DNA from: Bacteroidales bacterium
GTDB lineage: Bacteria; Bacteroidota; Bacteroidia; Bacteroidales; UBA932
Length of the DNA stretch: 39,793 bases
Assembly: GCA_012510445.1 (NCBI GenBank)
Contig: JAAZIA010000027.1
Span: 1 to 39,793, forward strand
Direction of reading: 5' to 3'
Made by a program: the position numbers and the translations under genes. How positions within the stretch are numbered: position 1 is the first letter of the stretch; the number at the start of each line of letters is the position of its first letter. The notes under the pieces were generated by a model that did no database searches, had not been told where the DNA came from, and worked only from the letters and a program-made list of their open reading frames with translations. Below are positions 26,701 to 34,539 of this stretch, piece by piece.

Positions 26701-27317
26701 AGAAATTTGCAGGAGTTGATCAGGAAGGAAATGCCATGTGGTATGTGAGGGATGATAATACCGGAGAAATTTCAACCACTACCGTAAACAGTTCTGCTAC
26801 TTACTTTGCATGCGGCAGCTCACAACCCAAAATGCACGGTGGTTTTGGAGGTAGTATTTCCTGGAAATCACTGGAACTCTTCTTTACGTTTGTTTACAGA
26901 CTTGGAGGGTATGGGTATGATTCCGGCTACTCCACTTTAATGACAGCTCCTTATAACGGTCATACAGGGTACAACTTCCATAAGGATGTAAAAAAATCGT
27001 GGACTTTGGAAAACCAGACAAACGAATATGCCCGTTGGCAATACGATGACCGTTATTTTACTTCTGCCTCTGACCGTTGGCTTACAAAAGCCGATTACTT
27101 GAGCCTGCAGAACATTATGCTTAGCTACCGAATTCCATCAAATGCATCTAAAAAAATTGGGATAAACGGACTTACAGTAGCTGTGGGTGTTGACAACGTT
27201 TTTTTCCTGTCTCACAGGAAAGGCTTTGTTCCCAGTCGCAATTTTGATGGCAATGTGGACTTTGGGTACTTCCCAACAATTACCAGGTACATGTTAAATC
27301 TTTCCTTTAAGTTTTAA
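23781..27317 (+). CDS. STN-domain SusC-type TonB-dependent receptor (FecR-linked)
   Basis: 1178 residues, longer than the two other SusC proteins here because of an N-terminal STN signalling domain. Order: signal (to LFAKN), STN at about 35-112 (LTLHVKNVTIKQAINQIEQ, ETGLSFTVVERQVTVY), a Pro/Ala-rich linker (PPVPKPAPAPVK), carboxypeptidase-like domain (ISGQVTDEKGEAIIGANV), TonB-box-like LEEIVVIGYG, plug (FRIRGASSINAGRDPLIVVDG), barrel ending in LSFKF. ATG at 23781 is used; ATG at 23808 would also leave a full signal peptide. The STN domain should touch the FecR C-terminus and report ligand occupancy to the ECF sigma factor. A GTAAC word at 23731-23735 in the 104-nt gap upstream could be part of an ECF promoter (speculative). 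Confidence 0.94.
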   Translation: MEEISNSKAMTRISCLILLLFTATSLFAKNVTTTDEQLTLHVKNVTIKQAINQIEQASDYVFLVTDDAVREMGKTTSIEANGEDISAVLKSIFSETGLSFTVVERQVTVYKKAQPPVPKPAPAPVKVAEQQKRTISGQVTDEKGEAIIGANVVEAGTLNAVSTDLNGHFTMGIDENAVIRISYIGFITQEITTDSRAVYAIVLAEDRQVLEEIVVIGYGEQRRSAFTGSASVVSSETINRRPVTNVMSILEGTSAGVQMQSTSGAPTSSPSFRIRGASSINAGRDPLIVVDGVPYESGWNNINPSDIESVTVLKDAASTAIYGARGGNGVILLTTKKTSREKDLVVTVDTKFALSNIRADDLYDVIDSPGDFYEQHYLALYNYYQNVAGYNSFQANKAVNESWMKNSDEGGVGYLVYTLPEGEMLVGHNGRLNPNAVLGRTVKGLDGKAYYLYPDNWVDETYNKGFRQDYNINIRGGTEKVSVMASGGYTNDQGITDAAYFERFTGRIKTVLNAKKWLRLSANVDLTVSEYVNNTDYSDNSNNIFSNANRVAPIYPVFIRDENKDILYDENGKVYDYGDGKHNFGVSRPINTGSNRLQEALIQTRKYDNMKVGAQVAADFIITQDLTATLNVSYSERNRRYISTRQPFYGTSFPGGQTSVSAPKSKTLNLQQLVNYKKKIGYHNLRVTLLHEIFSSNSYSLSGSKSNMFNYFGNQELAGAITISSTNSYANNYQSEGYGGRILYDFKEKYNLDASYRRDASSRFHPDHRWGNFFSFGGAYLISKENFFEVPWVDELKFKVSFGQNGNDQIGDHRYIDTYDIENLDGEIAVTFRNRGNKKITWETRTAINAGIEFELFKGRLRGGVDYYNNKTTNMLASISVPYSLGYSSYYDNVGSMRNSGFEIDLHADVIRTRDFTWSLFFNTSLNKSQVLQLAEERKGETLYDQSGNEVAQGYSSGRYFYGEGLEFRTWYLKKFAGVDQEGNAMWYVRDDNTGEISTTTVNSSATYFACGSSQPKMHGGFGGSISWKSLELFFTFVYRLGGYGYDSGYSTLMTAPYNGHTGYNFHKDVKKSWTLENQTNEYARWQYDDRYFTSASDRWLTKADYLSLQNIMLSYRIPSNASKKIGINGLTVAVGVDNVFFLSHRKGFVPSRNFDGNVDFGYFPTITRYMLNLSFKF

Positions 27318-27337
27318 GAAATATTGAAAGACGTATT

Positions 27338-29113
27338 ATGAAAAAGATATTATTTACTTATATATTACCTTGTGTACTGGTGTTCTCCCTTACGGGATGT
27401 ATAAAAGATTCAATCGCTACCCAGTATGCAACCGGAGATCAGATTGGAGGGTCGGAAAGCGCATTGGAATCTCTGGCTAACAGTACAGCAGCTTTTATGT
27501 ACAGTTATGATTATTTTGGCACATTGTCCTCACAAGAGTTTGGATATCCGGCCATGATGATCATGCGAGACGCCCTTACGGACTGTCCGTACGTTTCTAC
27601 GAACTACAATCACTTTAACACGTCTTGGGGGTCGTTGGCAGATTTCAGTTCCAGCAGAACCAAACAACCCTGGCGTTATTATTATCGGATGATCCTGAAT
27701 GCAAACAACACCATTATTGCCATTGGGGATCCTGAAGAGCATCCGGAACGAATACAACATTTTTACGGGAACGCCCTTGCTTATAGGGCTTTGTCCTACA
27801 TGGATCTGATGCGTTTGTATGAGTACAAAAAAACCGGAGTCAGCTCTCTGGATGCAGAAGCGGAAAGCAATGATATTATGGGTCTTACTGTAGTGATCAT
27901 TGACGAAAACTTTGATGTTACCAACGCTCAGGACAATCCCCGGGTTCCTTTTTACCATATGTACCGTTTTATTATGACAGACCTGAACCGTGCAGAAAAA
28001 TACTTGCAAGAGTACGTACGACCCACAAAAATACGGGCAGATTTGTCTGTTATTCAAGCTCTTAAAGCGCGCATGTGGCTTGAAATAGCTACGCGTTTTC
28101 AGAAATACCCGCAAGATTTGCAAACACAACTTGCTCATGATGGTGATGAAGAACTGGACATGTATGACAAACTTGGGGTTAGTTCTGTGGCTGAATGTTA
28201 TCAGCATGCAGCTCACTATGCCAAACAGGTCATTGGTAAATACGCTCCGTTGTCTGAACAGCAGTGGCACAGCTTAACGAACGGATTTAATGATTCCGGT
28301 GTAAACTCCTGGATATTTGCCATAACCATCAACTCTATAGATGCCGTTTACAGCCGTGTAAATAACTTTTACTCTAACTGTGTTACGGAATTTTCCAGAG
28401 GCTACAGCCGTTCGCAATACCATTGCTACCGCATGATTGACAAACGTCTGTACGATAAAATTGACGATGATGATTGGCGCAAGGTTACGTGGATAGCTCC
28501 GGAAGATGCCGGAAAAATCCCAACTCCGGAAAAATACCATACCCTATTGGGTAGGCTGGACCAGATCAATGGAGATCCGGAAGGTACGGAATGGGCATTG
28601 CGCGATGCTTACGTGGGATTCAAATTCCGTCCGCATAACGGTGATGTAACTGATGATTACAAAAATGCATTGCAGGTGGACTACCCCATAATCAGGGTAG
28701 AAGAGATGTACTTTATAGAAGCAGAAGCCAAAGCATACACAGAAGGACTAGCTGCAGGAGTAAATGCCCTGGCGGATTTTCTGAATGTGCACAGGTATAA
28801 GAATGCTTCCTATTCTGTATCTCCTTCCGATGTAGATGATTTTATTGACAATTATCTGTTAACACAAAAGAGGATTGAACTCTGGGGAGAAGGCCTGTCG
28901 TTTTTTGATATCAAAAGAAGGGAGTTGCCTATAGCCAGAGGCTATAAAGGTACCAACTGGATTCCCGGTATACGGTATAATTCCATGCCGGGCCATATTC
29001 CGTCCTGGTTGAACCTGTACCTGCCCAATGAAGGCGAAGCTTCATTGAACCATGCCCTCAAATTAAATCCCAACCCCAGCGTATACGATGTATATACTTT
29101 GTGGGTAGAATAA
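27338..29113 (+). CDS. SusD/RagB-family lipoprotein, FecR-linked locus
   Basis: 591 residues with lipoprotein signal MKKILFTYILP...SLTGC (Cys21). SusD features: RYYYRMILNANNTIIAIGD near 110, HFYGNALAYRALSYMDLMRLYEYKK near 142-166, ALKARMWLEIATRF near 245, and the C-terminal VEEMYFIEAEAKAYTEG and TQKRIELWGEGLSFFDIKRREL. It follows the STN receptor by 20 nt and precedes a second lipoprotein by 18 nt. It forms the ligand-binding lid of that receptor. It is longer than the first SusD here, mainly in the middle loops. The ligand is not evident; the protease two genes downstream suggests peptide. Confidence 0.92.
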   Translation: MKKILFTYILPCVLVFSLTGCIKDSIATQYATGDQIGGSESALESLANSTAAFMYSYDYFGTLSSQEFGYPAMMIMRDALTDCPYVSTNYNHFNTSWGSLADFSSSRTKQPWRYYYRMILNANNTIIAIGDPEEHPERIQHFYGNALAYRALSYMDLMRLYEYKKTGVSSLDAEAESNDIMGLTVVIIDENFDVTNAQDNPRVPFYHMYRFIMTDLNRAEKYLQEYVRPTKIRADLSVIQALKARMWLEIATRFQKYPQDLQTQLAHDGDEELDMYDKLGVSSVAECYQHAAHYAKQVIGKYAPLSEQQWHSLTNGFNDSGVNSWIFAITINSIDAVYSRVNNFYSNCVTEFSRGYSRSQYHCYRMIDKRLYDKIDDDDWRKVTWIAPEDAGKIPTPEKYHTLLGRLDQINGDPEGTEWALRDAYVGFKFRPHNGDVTDDYKNALQVDYPIIRVEEMYFIEAEAKAYTEGLAAGVNALADFLNVHRYKNASYSVSPSDVDDFIDNYLLTQKRIELWGEGLSFFDIKRRELPIARGYKGTNWIPGIRYNSMPGHIPSWLNLYLPNEGEASLNHALKLNPNPSVYDVYTLWVE

Positions 29114-29131
29114 ACATTAAAGTAAACAGAG

Positions 29132-30073
29132 ATGAATACAGTAAAACATAGAATAACACTTTTGCCACTGCTCATGTGCTTGGTCTTAATGACCATGTCC
29201 TGCACCCGGATAGAACCATGGGAACCGGGACCTCTGCCGGCAGCCGACAACCCGGGTGTGTTTTTTGACCAATCCAATCCCAAATTAATAGAAATGGGTG
29301 CCAATGCACAAGGCGAGTTAAGCCAAAACTATTTTACCATTACCGTTGGCAGGGATCCCTTTAAAGCTTCCTCTGCCTTGTCGGTTCCTGTTCAGGTGCA
29401 TTATGCAGATCCCAATTTGACCGTTGCCCGTACCATAGAATTCCCGGCCGGAGAAATCTTCACAGAGCTTGAGGTATCTGTAGGACAGTATGAATTTGGA
29501 GTACAGTACAATGTGTCTATGGAAATAGATGAAAAATACTCCAATCCCTATAAGGTTTTTGCTGAAAATGAAAGCAAGGGAAGCAGCCGCATTGACTTGA
29601 AAATGGAAGTAGTATGCCTGGCCGGTATTGGAACGTTTACAGCAACGGATTTTTCCGGTTCAACCCCTCCGCAATTTTATCCTTTTGAACATAAAATTTA
29701 CGATAACCAAGACGGTACGTATACCATTAAAAACTTTTTGTTCAACAATGCCGGGTATGACTTTAGATTTTCCATTGATGCAGATAACAACTTCAGGCCG
29801 GCCGAAGATTGCGGATACCACTCTCTGGGTGACGACCGTTGGTATTTCTATGCAGCCAACTCAGATGCCTCTGCCAACAGAATACCTTGTTACATTCCGG
29901 GAGCAAATCCGAATGACAATGTGACTTACATATATTTCTACACCGCAGAAAATACTTCCAAATACACAGATTTCTGGTTAGATTTGGAAGGCAAACGCGG
30001 TAGAATGATGGGGTATTCCCGTTATTCTGTATCGAGTTCGGGTAGAATAGCTTTTAACATTGTATTAAAATAG
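29132..30073 (+). CDS. SusE/F-position surface lipoprotein of unknown fold
   Basis: 313 residues. Lipoprotein signal MNTVKHRIT...LMTMSC (Cys24). I do not recognise a named family with certainty. The first half (to about 150) looks like a Calx-beta/DUF4843-type beta sandwich (NYFTITVGRDP, VPVQVHYADPNLT, FPAGEIFTELEVSV, YNVSMEI). The second half (about 165-313) is a beta domain with YDNQDGTYTIKNFLFNNAGYDFRFSID and many aromatics, the kind of domain found in proteins encoded just after susD. Its position gives the likely role: an accessory surface ligand-binding protein working with the SusCD pair. No catalytic motif is visible. A hairpin with terminator character lies 26 nt downstream of its stop. 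Confidence 0.8.
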   Translation: MNTVKHRITLLPLLMCLVLMTMSCTRIEPWEPGPLPAADNPGVFFDQSNPKLIEMGANAQGELSQNYFTITVGRDPFKASSALSVPVQVHYADPNLTVARTIEFPAGEIFTELEVSVGQYEFGVQYNVSMEIDEKYSNPYKVFAENESKGSSRIDLKMEVVCLAGIGTFTATDFSGSTPPQFYPFEHKIYDNQDGTYTIKNFLFNNAGYDFRFSIDADNNFRPAEDCGYHSLGDDRWYFYAANSDASANRIPCYIPGANPNDNVTYIYFYTAENTSKYTDFWLDLEGKRGRMMGYSRYSVSSSGRIAFNIVLK

Positions 30074-30098
30074 ATTTCTTTGTGTGGTTTGGGTTTCA

Positions 30099-30127
30099 CA
30101 GTCTTGCCCCTTAAGGGGGTAAGACTG
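30099..30127 (+). terminator. Hairpin terminator or attenuator before the subtilase gene
   Basis: CAGTCTTGCCCC pairs with GGGGTAAGACTG: 12 bp including one G-U wobble, loop TTAAG. The tail UACUUUAU is only partly U-rich, so termination is probably incomplete. The wobble fits plus-strand RNA (the minus strand has a mismatch). It separates the susCD-lipoprotein genes from the protease genes. Confidence 0.6.
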
Positions 30128-30161
30128 TACTTTATCATGCAAACGACGAATCAATAATTCT

Positions 30162-32408
30162 ATGAAAAAAAGCCTTTATATCGCTCCTTTATTGCTTCTC
30201 ATTCTATTTTTCTCCTGTCAAAAAGAACCAGTGAAAGAAATAAAAGAATACAATGGGGGGCTTGTACAAGAACGAATGGATACGTATGAACCGGGATGGA
30301 TACGTGTTAAATTTGTAGACAGCGGTACCTATCTGTATTTAGAAGGTCCTGAAATACAAGAAGTTGCTTCCTTCTTGGGAGCTACACAAACAGAACGAGT
30401 CTTTAAGGAAGGAGGTAAATTCAGGGAACGAAGGAAAAAATACGGACTCCACTTGTGGTTTGATTTTTATGTAGGTGAAGAACAGCCGCTTACCCGGTCC
30501 ATGAGCACCCTCATGGAGTGGCCACAAATTGAAGTAGCAGAATTAATTCCTCTTGCCAGACAAACAACAAAAGCAGAAGCTTTTTTCTCGGCTTGGCATC
30601 CCAAGTATACTTCTTATGCTCCGGGCAACAGCTCTGTCGGCGGGATCCCATTTAATGATCCGCTGATTATACGTCAATGGCATTATTTTAATGATGGAAG
30701 TACTACTTCATCTGTGGCCGGAGCCGATGCCAACATATTGCCGGCATGGGAGGTTACAACCGGTAATCCAAGCGTTATTGTGGCCGTAATAGATGGAGGT
30801 ATTGATTTTAACCACCCCGATTTAGCTGCCAACATGTGGGTCAATCCTCACGAAATTCCCGGTAATGGAGAAGATGATGATGATAACGGATATGTGGATG
30901 ATATATACGGATACAGGTTTGGTAAGGATGGGCTAATCAATCCTTCGGGAGAGATATTGCCTATGGACCACGGAAGCCATTGTGCAGGTGTTATTGGAGC
31001 GGTTAGCAATAACGGTATGGGTTTGGCCGGAATTGGAGGTGGCAACGGAGATCCGTCCACGGGGGTTCGGTTGATGTCTTGTCAGACATACGTGCCCGAC
31101 CCGGCGTATCCGGAAGACCCGTACGGCAACTCAAAATCTACAAGTCAGACACCGGATGCCTTTGCTTATGCAGCAGACAACGGGGCAGTCATTGCCAATT
31201 GCAGTTTTAGTTATGGGGGAACTTCCCTTTCGGCTGCCTATAAGGCCGGGATTGACTACTTTGTGGACAATGCTGGAACGGATGAAAATGGGAACCAGAC
31301 AGGTCCTATGCGAGGAGGTTTGATGGTTGCCGCAGCCGGTAATGACGGCCAGGAAATTACAAAATATCCGGCATCGTATGAGAAATGCATTTCTGTGGCT
31401 TACAGTATGAGCAACTATTTGGTATCTCCTTCTTCCAATTACGGACCTTATGTAGACATTACGGCACCCGGTGGTGCTACGTCAAGCAGTTATGCACCCG
31501 GCAGGGTAGGTGGCGTTTTTAGTACCATTCCTATGCAAAGTCGAAATTACAATGTAGAGCAGGGATATAGTTATAAGAGTGGAACTTCCATGGCAGCTCC
31601 TCATGTGGCCGGGATTGCAGCATTGGTTTTGTCTGCTGCTCTGGAAAACGATATCTCCATGAACGTTGAGAAATTAAGGAACATCCTGGAAAGAAGCTGT
31701 TGGGATATTTACAGGTATAATGACCAAAAATACGCCGGAGGATTGGGACACGGGCAGATAGATGCAGGGTTTGCTTTGCAGATCCTTTTAGGGGACGATG
31801 ATCAGCCGGTTGAAACACCACAGAACCTTCAGACCACAACCGGGACATATCAGATACAGGTAAGCTGGCTTGTCCCTCGGGATTATTTTGGGAATCCGGT
31901 AGTATCTACAGAGGCTTATATAGGGCTGAGGGACTTGAAAGACGTTGATTTAACAAACTTGCCTGCAGGCATAAAAAAGACAAGCATTCAAAACAACAAG
32001 GCTGTTGGAGATACAGAAGAGATGGTGTTTTCTGATTTGAGTCCGGGAACCTCCTATTATTTTGCACTTATAGCCATTGACAGACAAAAACAATGGTCAG
32101 AACCTCTGTTCTTCTCTGCCAAGACACAGCCGGCAGACGATCCGTCCGAACCCATAGAAGAGGGAGGATTTACAGTGTACCCTAATCCGGTTAAAGATCA
32201 TTTGTTTATAAGTTTTGCAGAAAAGTATTTAGGAAAAAAAGTAGAAATTCAAATATTGAATGCCATTGGTCATTGTGTCTATAGCGACGAAATGCAGGGA
32301 AGTATAGAACCCTATAAAATAGGAGTGAAAAGAATGGCAGCTGGTGTTTATACAGTAATTCTCAAACATTATGAAGAGGAAAACCACTTTACAATCATTA
32401 AGCATTAG
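30162..32408 (+). CDS. Subtilisin-like serine protease (S8) with T9SS C-terminal sorting domain
   Basis: 748 residues. Signal with a lipoprotein-like end (LLILFFSC, Cys19). Residues about 40-170 resemble a propeptide/inhibitor region (GWIRVKFVDSGTYLYL). The S8 catalytic triad is intact: Asp211 (VIDGGIDFNHPDL), His270 (DHGSHCAGV), Ser476 (GTSMAAPHVAGIAAL), with AAAGNDGQ for the oxyanion Asn region. A fibronectin-III-like domain follows at about 550-655, and a type A T9SS sorting domain at 668-748 (FTVYPNPVKDHLFISF, then RMAAGVYTVIL). It should be exported through the outer membrane by T9SS and degrade proteins at the surface. The stop overlaps the next gene by 38 nt. Confidence 0.94.
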   Translation: MKKSLYIAPLLLLILFFSCQKEPVKEIKEYNGGLVQERMDTYEPGWIRVKFVDSGTYLYLEGPEIQEVASFLGATQTERVFKEGGKFRERRKKYGLHLWFDFYVGEEQPLTRSMSTLMEWPQIEVAELIPLARQTTKAEAFFSAWHPKYTSYAPGNSSVGGIPFNDPLIIRQWHYFNDGSTTSSVAGADANILPAWEVTTGNPSVIVAVIDGGIDFNHPDLAANMWVNPHEIPGNGEDDDDNGYVDDIYGYRFGKDGLINPSGEILPMDHGSHCAGVIGAVSNNGMGLAGIGGGNGDPSTGVRLMSCQTYVPDPAYPEDPYGNSKSTSQTPDAFAYAADNGAVIANCSFSYGGTSLSAAYKAGIDYFVDNAGTDENGNQTGPMRGGLMVAAAGNDGQEITKYPASYEKCISVAYSMSNYLVSPSSNYGPYVDITAPGGATSSSYAPGRVGGVFSTIPMQSRNYNVEQGYSYKSGTSMAAPHVAGIAALVLSAALENDISMNVEKLRNILERSCWDIYRYNDQKYAGGLGHGQIDAGFALQILLGDDDQPVETPQNLQTTTGTYQIQVSWLVPRDYFGNPVVSTEAYIGLRDLKDVDLTNLPAGIKKTSIQNNKAVGDTEEMVFSDLSPGTSYYFALIAIDRQKQWSEPLFFSAKTQPADDPSEPIEEGGFTVYPNPVKDHLFISFAEKYLGKKVEIQILNAIGHCVYSDEMQGSIEPYKIGVKRMAAGVYTVILKHYEEENHFTIIKH

Positions 32409-33348
32409 AGGACACGTACTCTTTGTGTTGCTTGCTGTCTTACTAAACGTGAGCGCAAACGCTCAAAGCGTTACAGAAACACCGGCAGTCCCATTTCTGG
32501 AAATAGACACAGATGCACGGGCAGCGGGCCTGGGAGGAATACCAGGCTTGTTTGATGCCAATGCCTACGGAATTTTTAGTCATCCGGCCTTTGCTCTTTT
32601 TTCATCACAGCACTTTGGGCTGGGAACTACTCTTTCTGCACGTAAAAACTTAAAAGACGGAAACTTATATACGTTGGGCAGCTATTACAACCTGAATAAA
32701 AACAACGGATTAGCCATAGGGGTTCGTTATTTTTCGCATCCGCAAGTACAAGCGCAATATAAACCGACAGAGGCTGCCATAGATCTGGCGTATTCCAGGC
32801 GGATAACAGAACAATTATCCCTTTCGGCGACCTTACGTTATATATACTCAGATTTAGGTGATTCTCAGGACTTTGGGAAGGGCTCCGGTGTAGGAGCCGA
32901 TGTGGGGATTGTATACAACAATATATTTTCACAGGTAGAAAGGATCCGGTGGAGTACGGGTATAGTAGCATCAAACTTTGGGAGTAAGATGTATTACGGG
33001 GCTGAAAGATATACTATGCCTTTTTCTGTCAGATGGGCTAACACATTGCACTTGCCAATATCTGAAAACCATGTTTTTAATCTGGTATTGAATGCAGGTT
33101 ACAGAATCCTTCCTGTGGGTTTTTCTGCATTTGAAGGGAATGTGGGACTTGAATACAATTTGTATGGTTATGGGGCTTTACGTGCTGGTTACCATATAGG
33201 ACACCCGGAGAAAGGGTTGGGAAACTTTTTCTCTCTGGGTGCAGGAGTAACGTTTTCCCGATTAAAAATGGATGTGGCTTACCGGATGGGTACAACAGAC
33301 GAATCCTTTAAAAACATATTGTTTTTGAGTTTAGGTGTCTTTTTCTAA
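32371..33348 (+). CDS. PorV/PorQ-family outer membrane beta-barrel protein
   Basis: 325 residues, starting at an ATG 38 nt inside the subtilase gene in another frame. That start gives a full Sec signal (MKRKTTLQ...VSANAQ); the first later in-frame start (GTG at 32425) would lose its charged N-region. After the signal, FLEIDTDARAAGLGGIPG and DANAYGIFSHPAFALF match the N-terminal pattern of PorV/PorQ (FLELPVSARSAALGG..., DANAVFWNPA). The rest alternates beta strands and ends in SLGVFF. PorV is the shuttle that carries T9SS cargo, and PorQ acts at the attachment step, so a homologue directly coupled to a T9SS protease may be a dedicated partner (inference). It could also be a general FadL-like barrel. 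Confidence 0.8.
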   Translation: MKRKTTLQSLSIRGHVLFVLLAVLLNVSANAQSVTETPAVPFLEIDTDARAAGLGGIPGLFDANAYGIFSHPAFALFSSQHFGLGTTLSARKNLKDGNLYTLGSYYNLNKNNGLAIGVRYFSHPQVQAQYKPTEAAIDLAYSRRITEQLSLSATLRYIYSDLGDSQDFGKGSGVGADVGIVYNNIFSQVERIRWSTGIVASNFGSKMYYGAERYTMPFSVRWANTLHLPISENHVFNLVLNAGYRILPVGFSAFEGNVGLEYNLYGYGALRAGYHIGHPEKGLGNFFSLGAGVTFSRLKMDVAYRMGTTDESFKNILFLSLGVFF

Positions 33349-33369
33349 TACTATGAAAAAATGCTTGTT

Positions 33370-34539
33370 ATGAAATTTATAAAAAATAAATTTTCTTCTT
33401 TGGTAGCAGTTGTTCTTTTGTCATCGACCCTCTTTTTAGTACAATGCCAACAGAAAACCATCATTGAAGGGGTAGGTGACCTGTATGTTTTATATGACGA
33501 AAACGAAGGATACAGGATACTGGCAGCCGGGTCTGACGGTGAACTGCTGGACACCTTATTATATACGTCTCTAAAAAGCCTATGGTTCAGGTATATAGCG
33601 GCGGACGAACAAACGGAAGTTACGTTTGATTTTCGACTGCACGACAAAAAGAAGCACAGGAAAGAAGAGCGTTTTTCCGTCCCGTGGATACCGGAAAAAT
33701 TGCTAGTTGTTTCTGATCTACACGGACGCCTGGATGCTTTTGTTGCACTTTTAAAAGGAAATGGTGTAATAGATGACCGGCTGCATTGGAGGTATGGAAA
33801 GAATCAGCTTATTTTTATTGGAGACATTCTGGACAGGGGCCGAGACGATAATGGCATAGCCTGGTTGTTGTATAAACTACAGGAAGAAGCTTGGCAAGCC
33901 GGAGGAAAAGTGGTTTTCATTCCCGGTAATCACGAAGATCTGGTTCTTAAAAACGACTTAAGGTACGTAAACAAAGAACACTTGGAGTTCGCAGAAAAGA
34001 CCGGCGTTTCCTATTCAGATTTGTATGGGCCAAATACCGTCTTGGGTCATTGGATTCGTAGCAGTGATCTGATATGGGTGGTTGGAGAAGATTTGTTTGT
34101 CCATGCCGGTTTAAGTACGGTGATGGTGGAGAACGACTATAGTATTGAGGAAATCAATCAGTTGGGAAAACAGTTTATAGGGTATTCCACAAAGGAAAAG
34201 AAAGAACTGCATCCAAGAAATGAGCTCTTGTTTGGAAGATACGGTCCTCTTTGGTACCGCGGACTAGTTTTTGATACAGAACGCTATCCGCCCATTTCCT
34301 CGGAAGACCTGGACATAGTATTGCAATACTATAAGGTAAAGCGGATAATTGTAGGCCACTCAGAGGTAAAAGAAATAGAACAGCGGTATGACGGGCGTGT
34401 ATTTGCAGTGAACGTAAAACACTACAGAAATTACCCGACAGACAGTACTGCGGCTTTACTGATCAAAAGAGACAGTACTTTTGCCGTTACTTATACCGGA
34501 AAAAAGACCCTGCCCAGGCTCTACCCTCCATCCGGATAG
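33370..34539 (+). CDS. Lipoprotein calcineurin-like phosphatase (Shewanella-like phosphatase type)
   Basis: 389 residues from ATG 33370; ATG 33361 would add three residues (MLV). Signal with lipobox LVQC (Cys26). Phosphatase motifs, numbered from 33370: VSDLHG at 114-119, GDILDRG at 151-157, GNHEDL at 186-191, then FVHAG and a late VGHSEV. The GDxxDRG and GNHE form is that of PPP-type phosphatases, close to bacterial Shewanella-like phosphatases. An N-terminal beta domain of about 80 residues precedes the catalytic core. It follows the PorV-like gene by 21 nt and is the last gene of this strand's cluster. Its 3' end overlaps the convergent GHL10-like gene by 84 nt. A protein- or peptide-phosphatase role beside a secreted protease is plausible but unproven. 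Confidence 0.85.
   Translation: MKFIKNKFSSLVAVVLLSSTLFLVQCQQKTIIEGVGDLYVLYDENEGYRILAAGSDGELLDTLLYTSLKSLWFRYIAADEQTEVTFDFRLHDKKKHRKEERFSVPWIPEKLLVVSDLHGRLDAFVALLKGNGVIDDRLHWRYGKNQLIFIGDILDRGRDDNGIAWLLYKLQEEAWQAGGKVVFIPGNHEDLVLKNDLRYVNKEHLEFAEKTGVSYSDLYGPNTVLGHWIRSSDLIWVVGEDLFVHAGLSTVMVENDYSIEEINQLGKQFIGYSTKEKKELHPRNELLFGRYGPLWYRGLVFDTERYPPISSEDLDIVLQYYKVKRIIVGHSEVKEIEQRYDGRVFAVNVKHYRNYPTDSTAALLIKRDSTFAVTYTGKKTLPRLYPPSG

Noticed and set aside
27530-28270. 246-codon open frame antisense to the third susD-like gene
   Set aside because: Fully inside a well-supported SusD gene, no family pattern, no promoter or terminator of its own.
33353-33373. Six-codon ATG mini-ORF before the lipoprotein phosphatase gene
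   Set aside because: Very short, overlaps the candidate start codons and shows no regulatory codon pattern.
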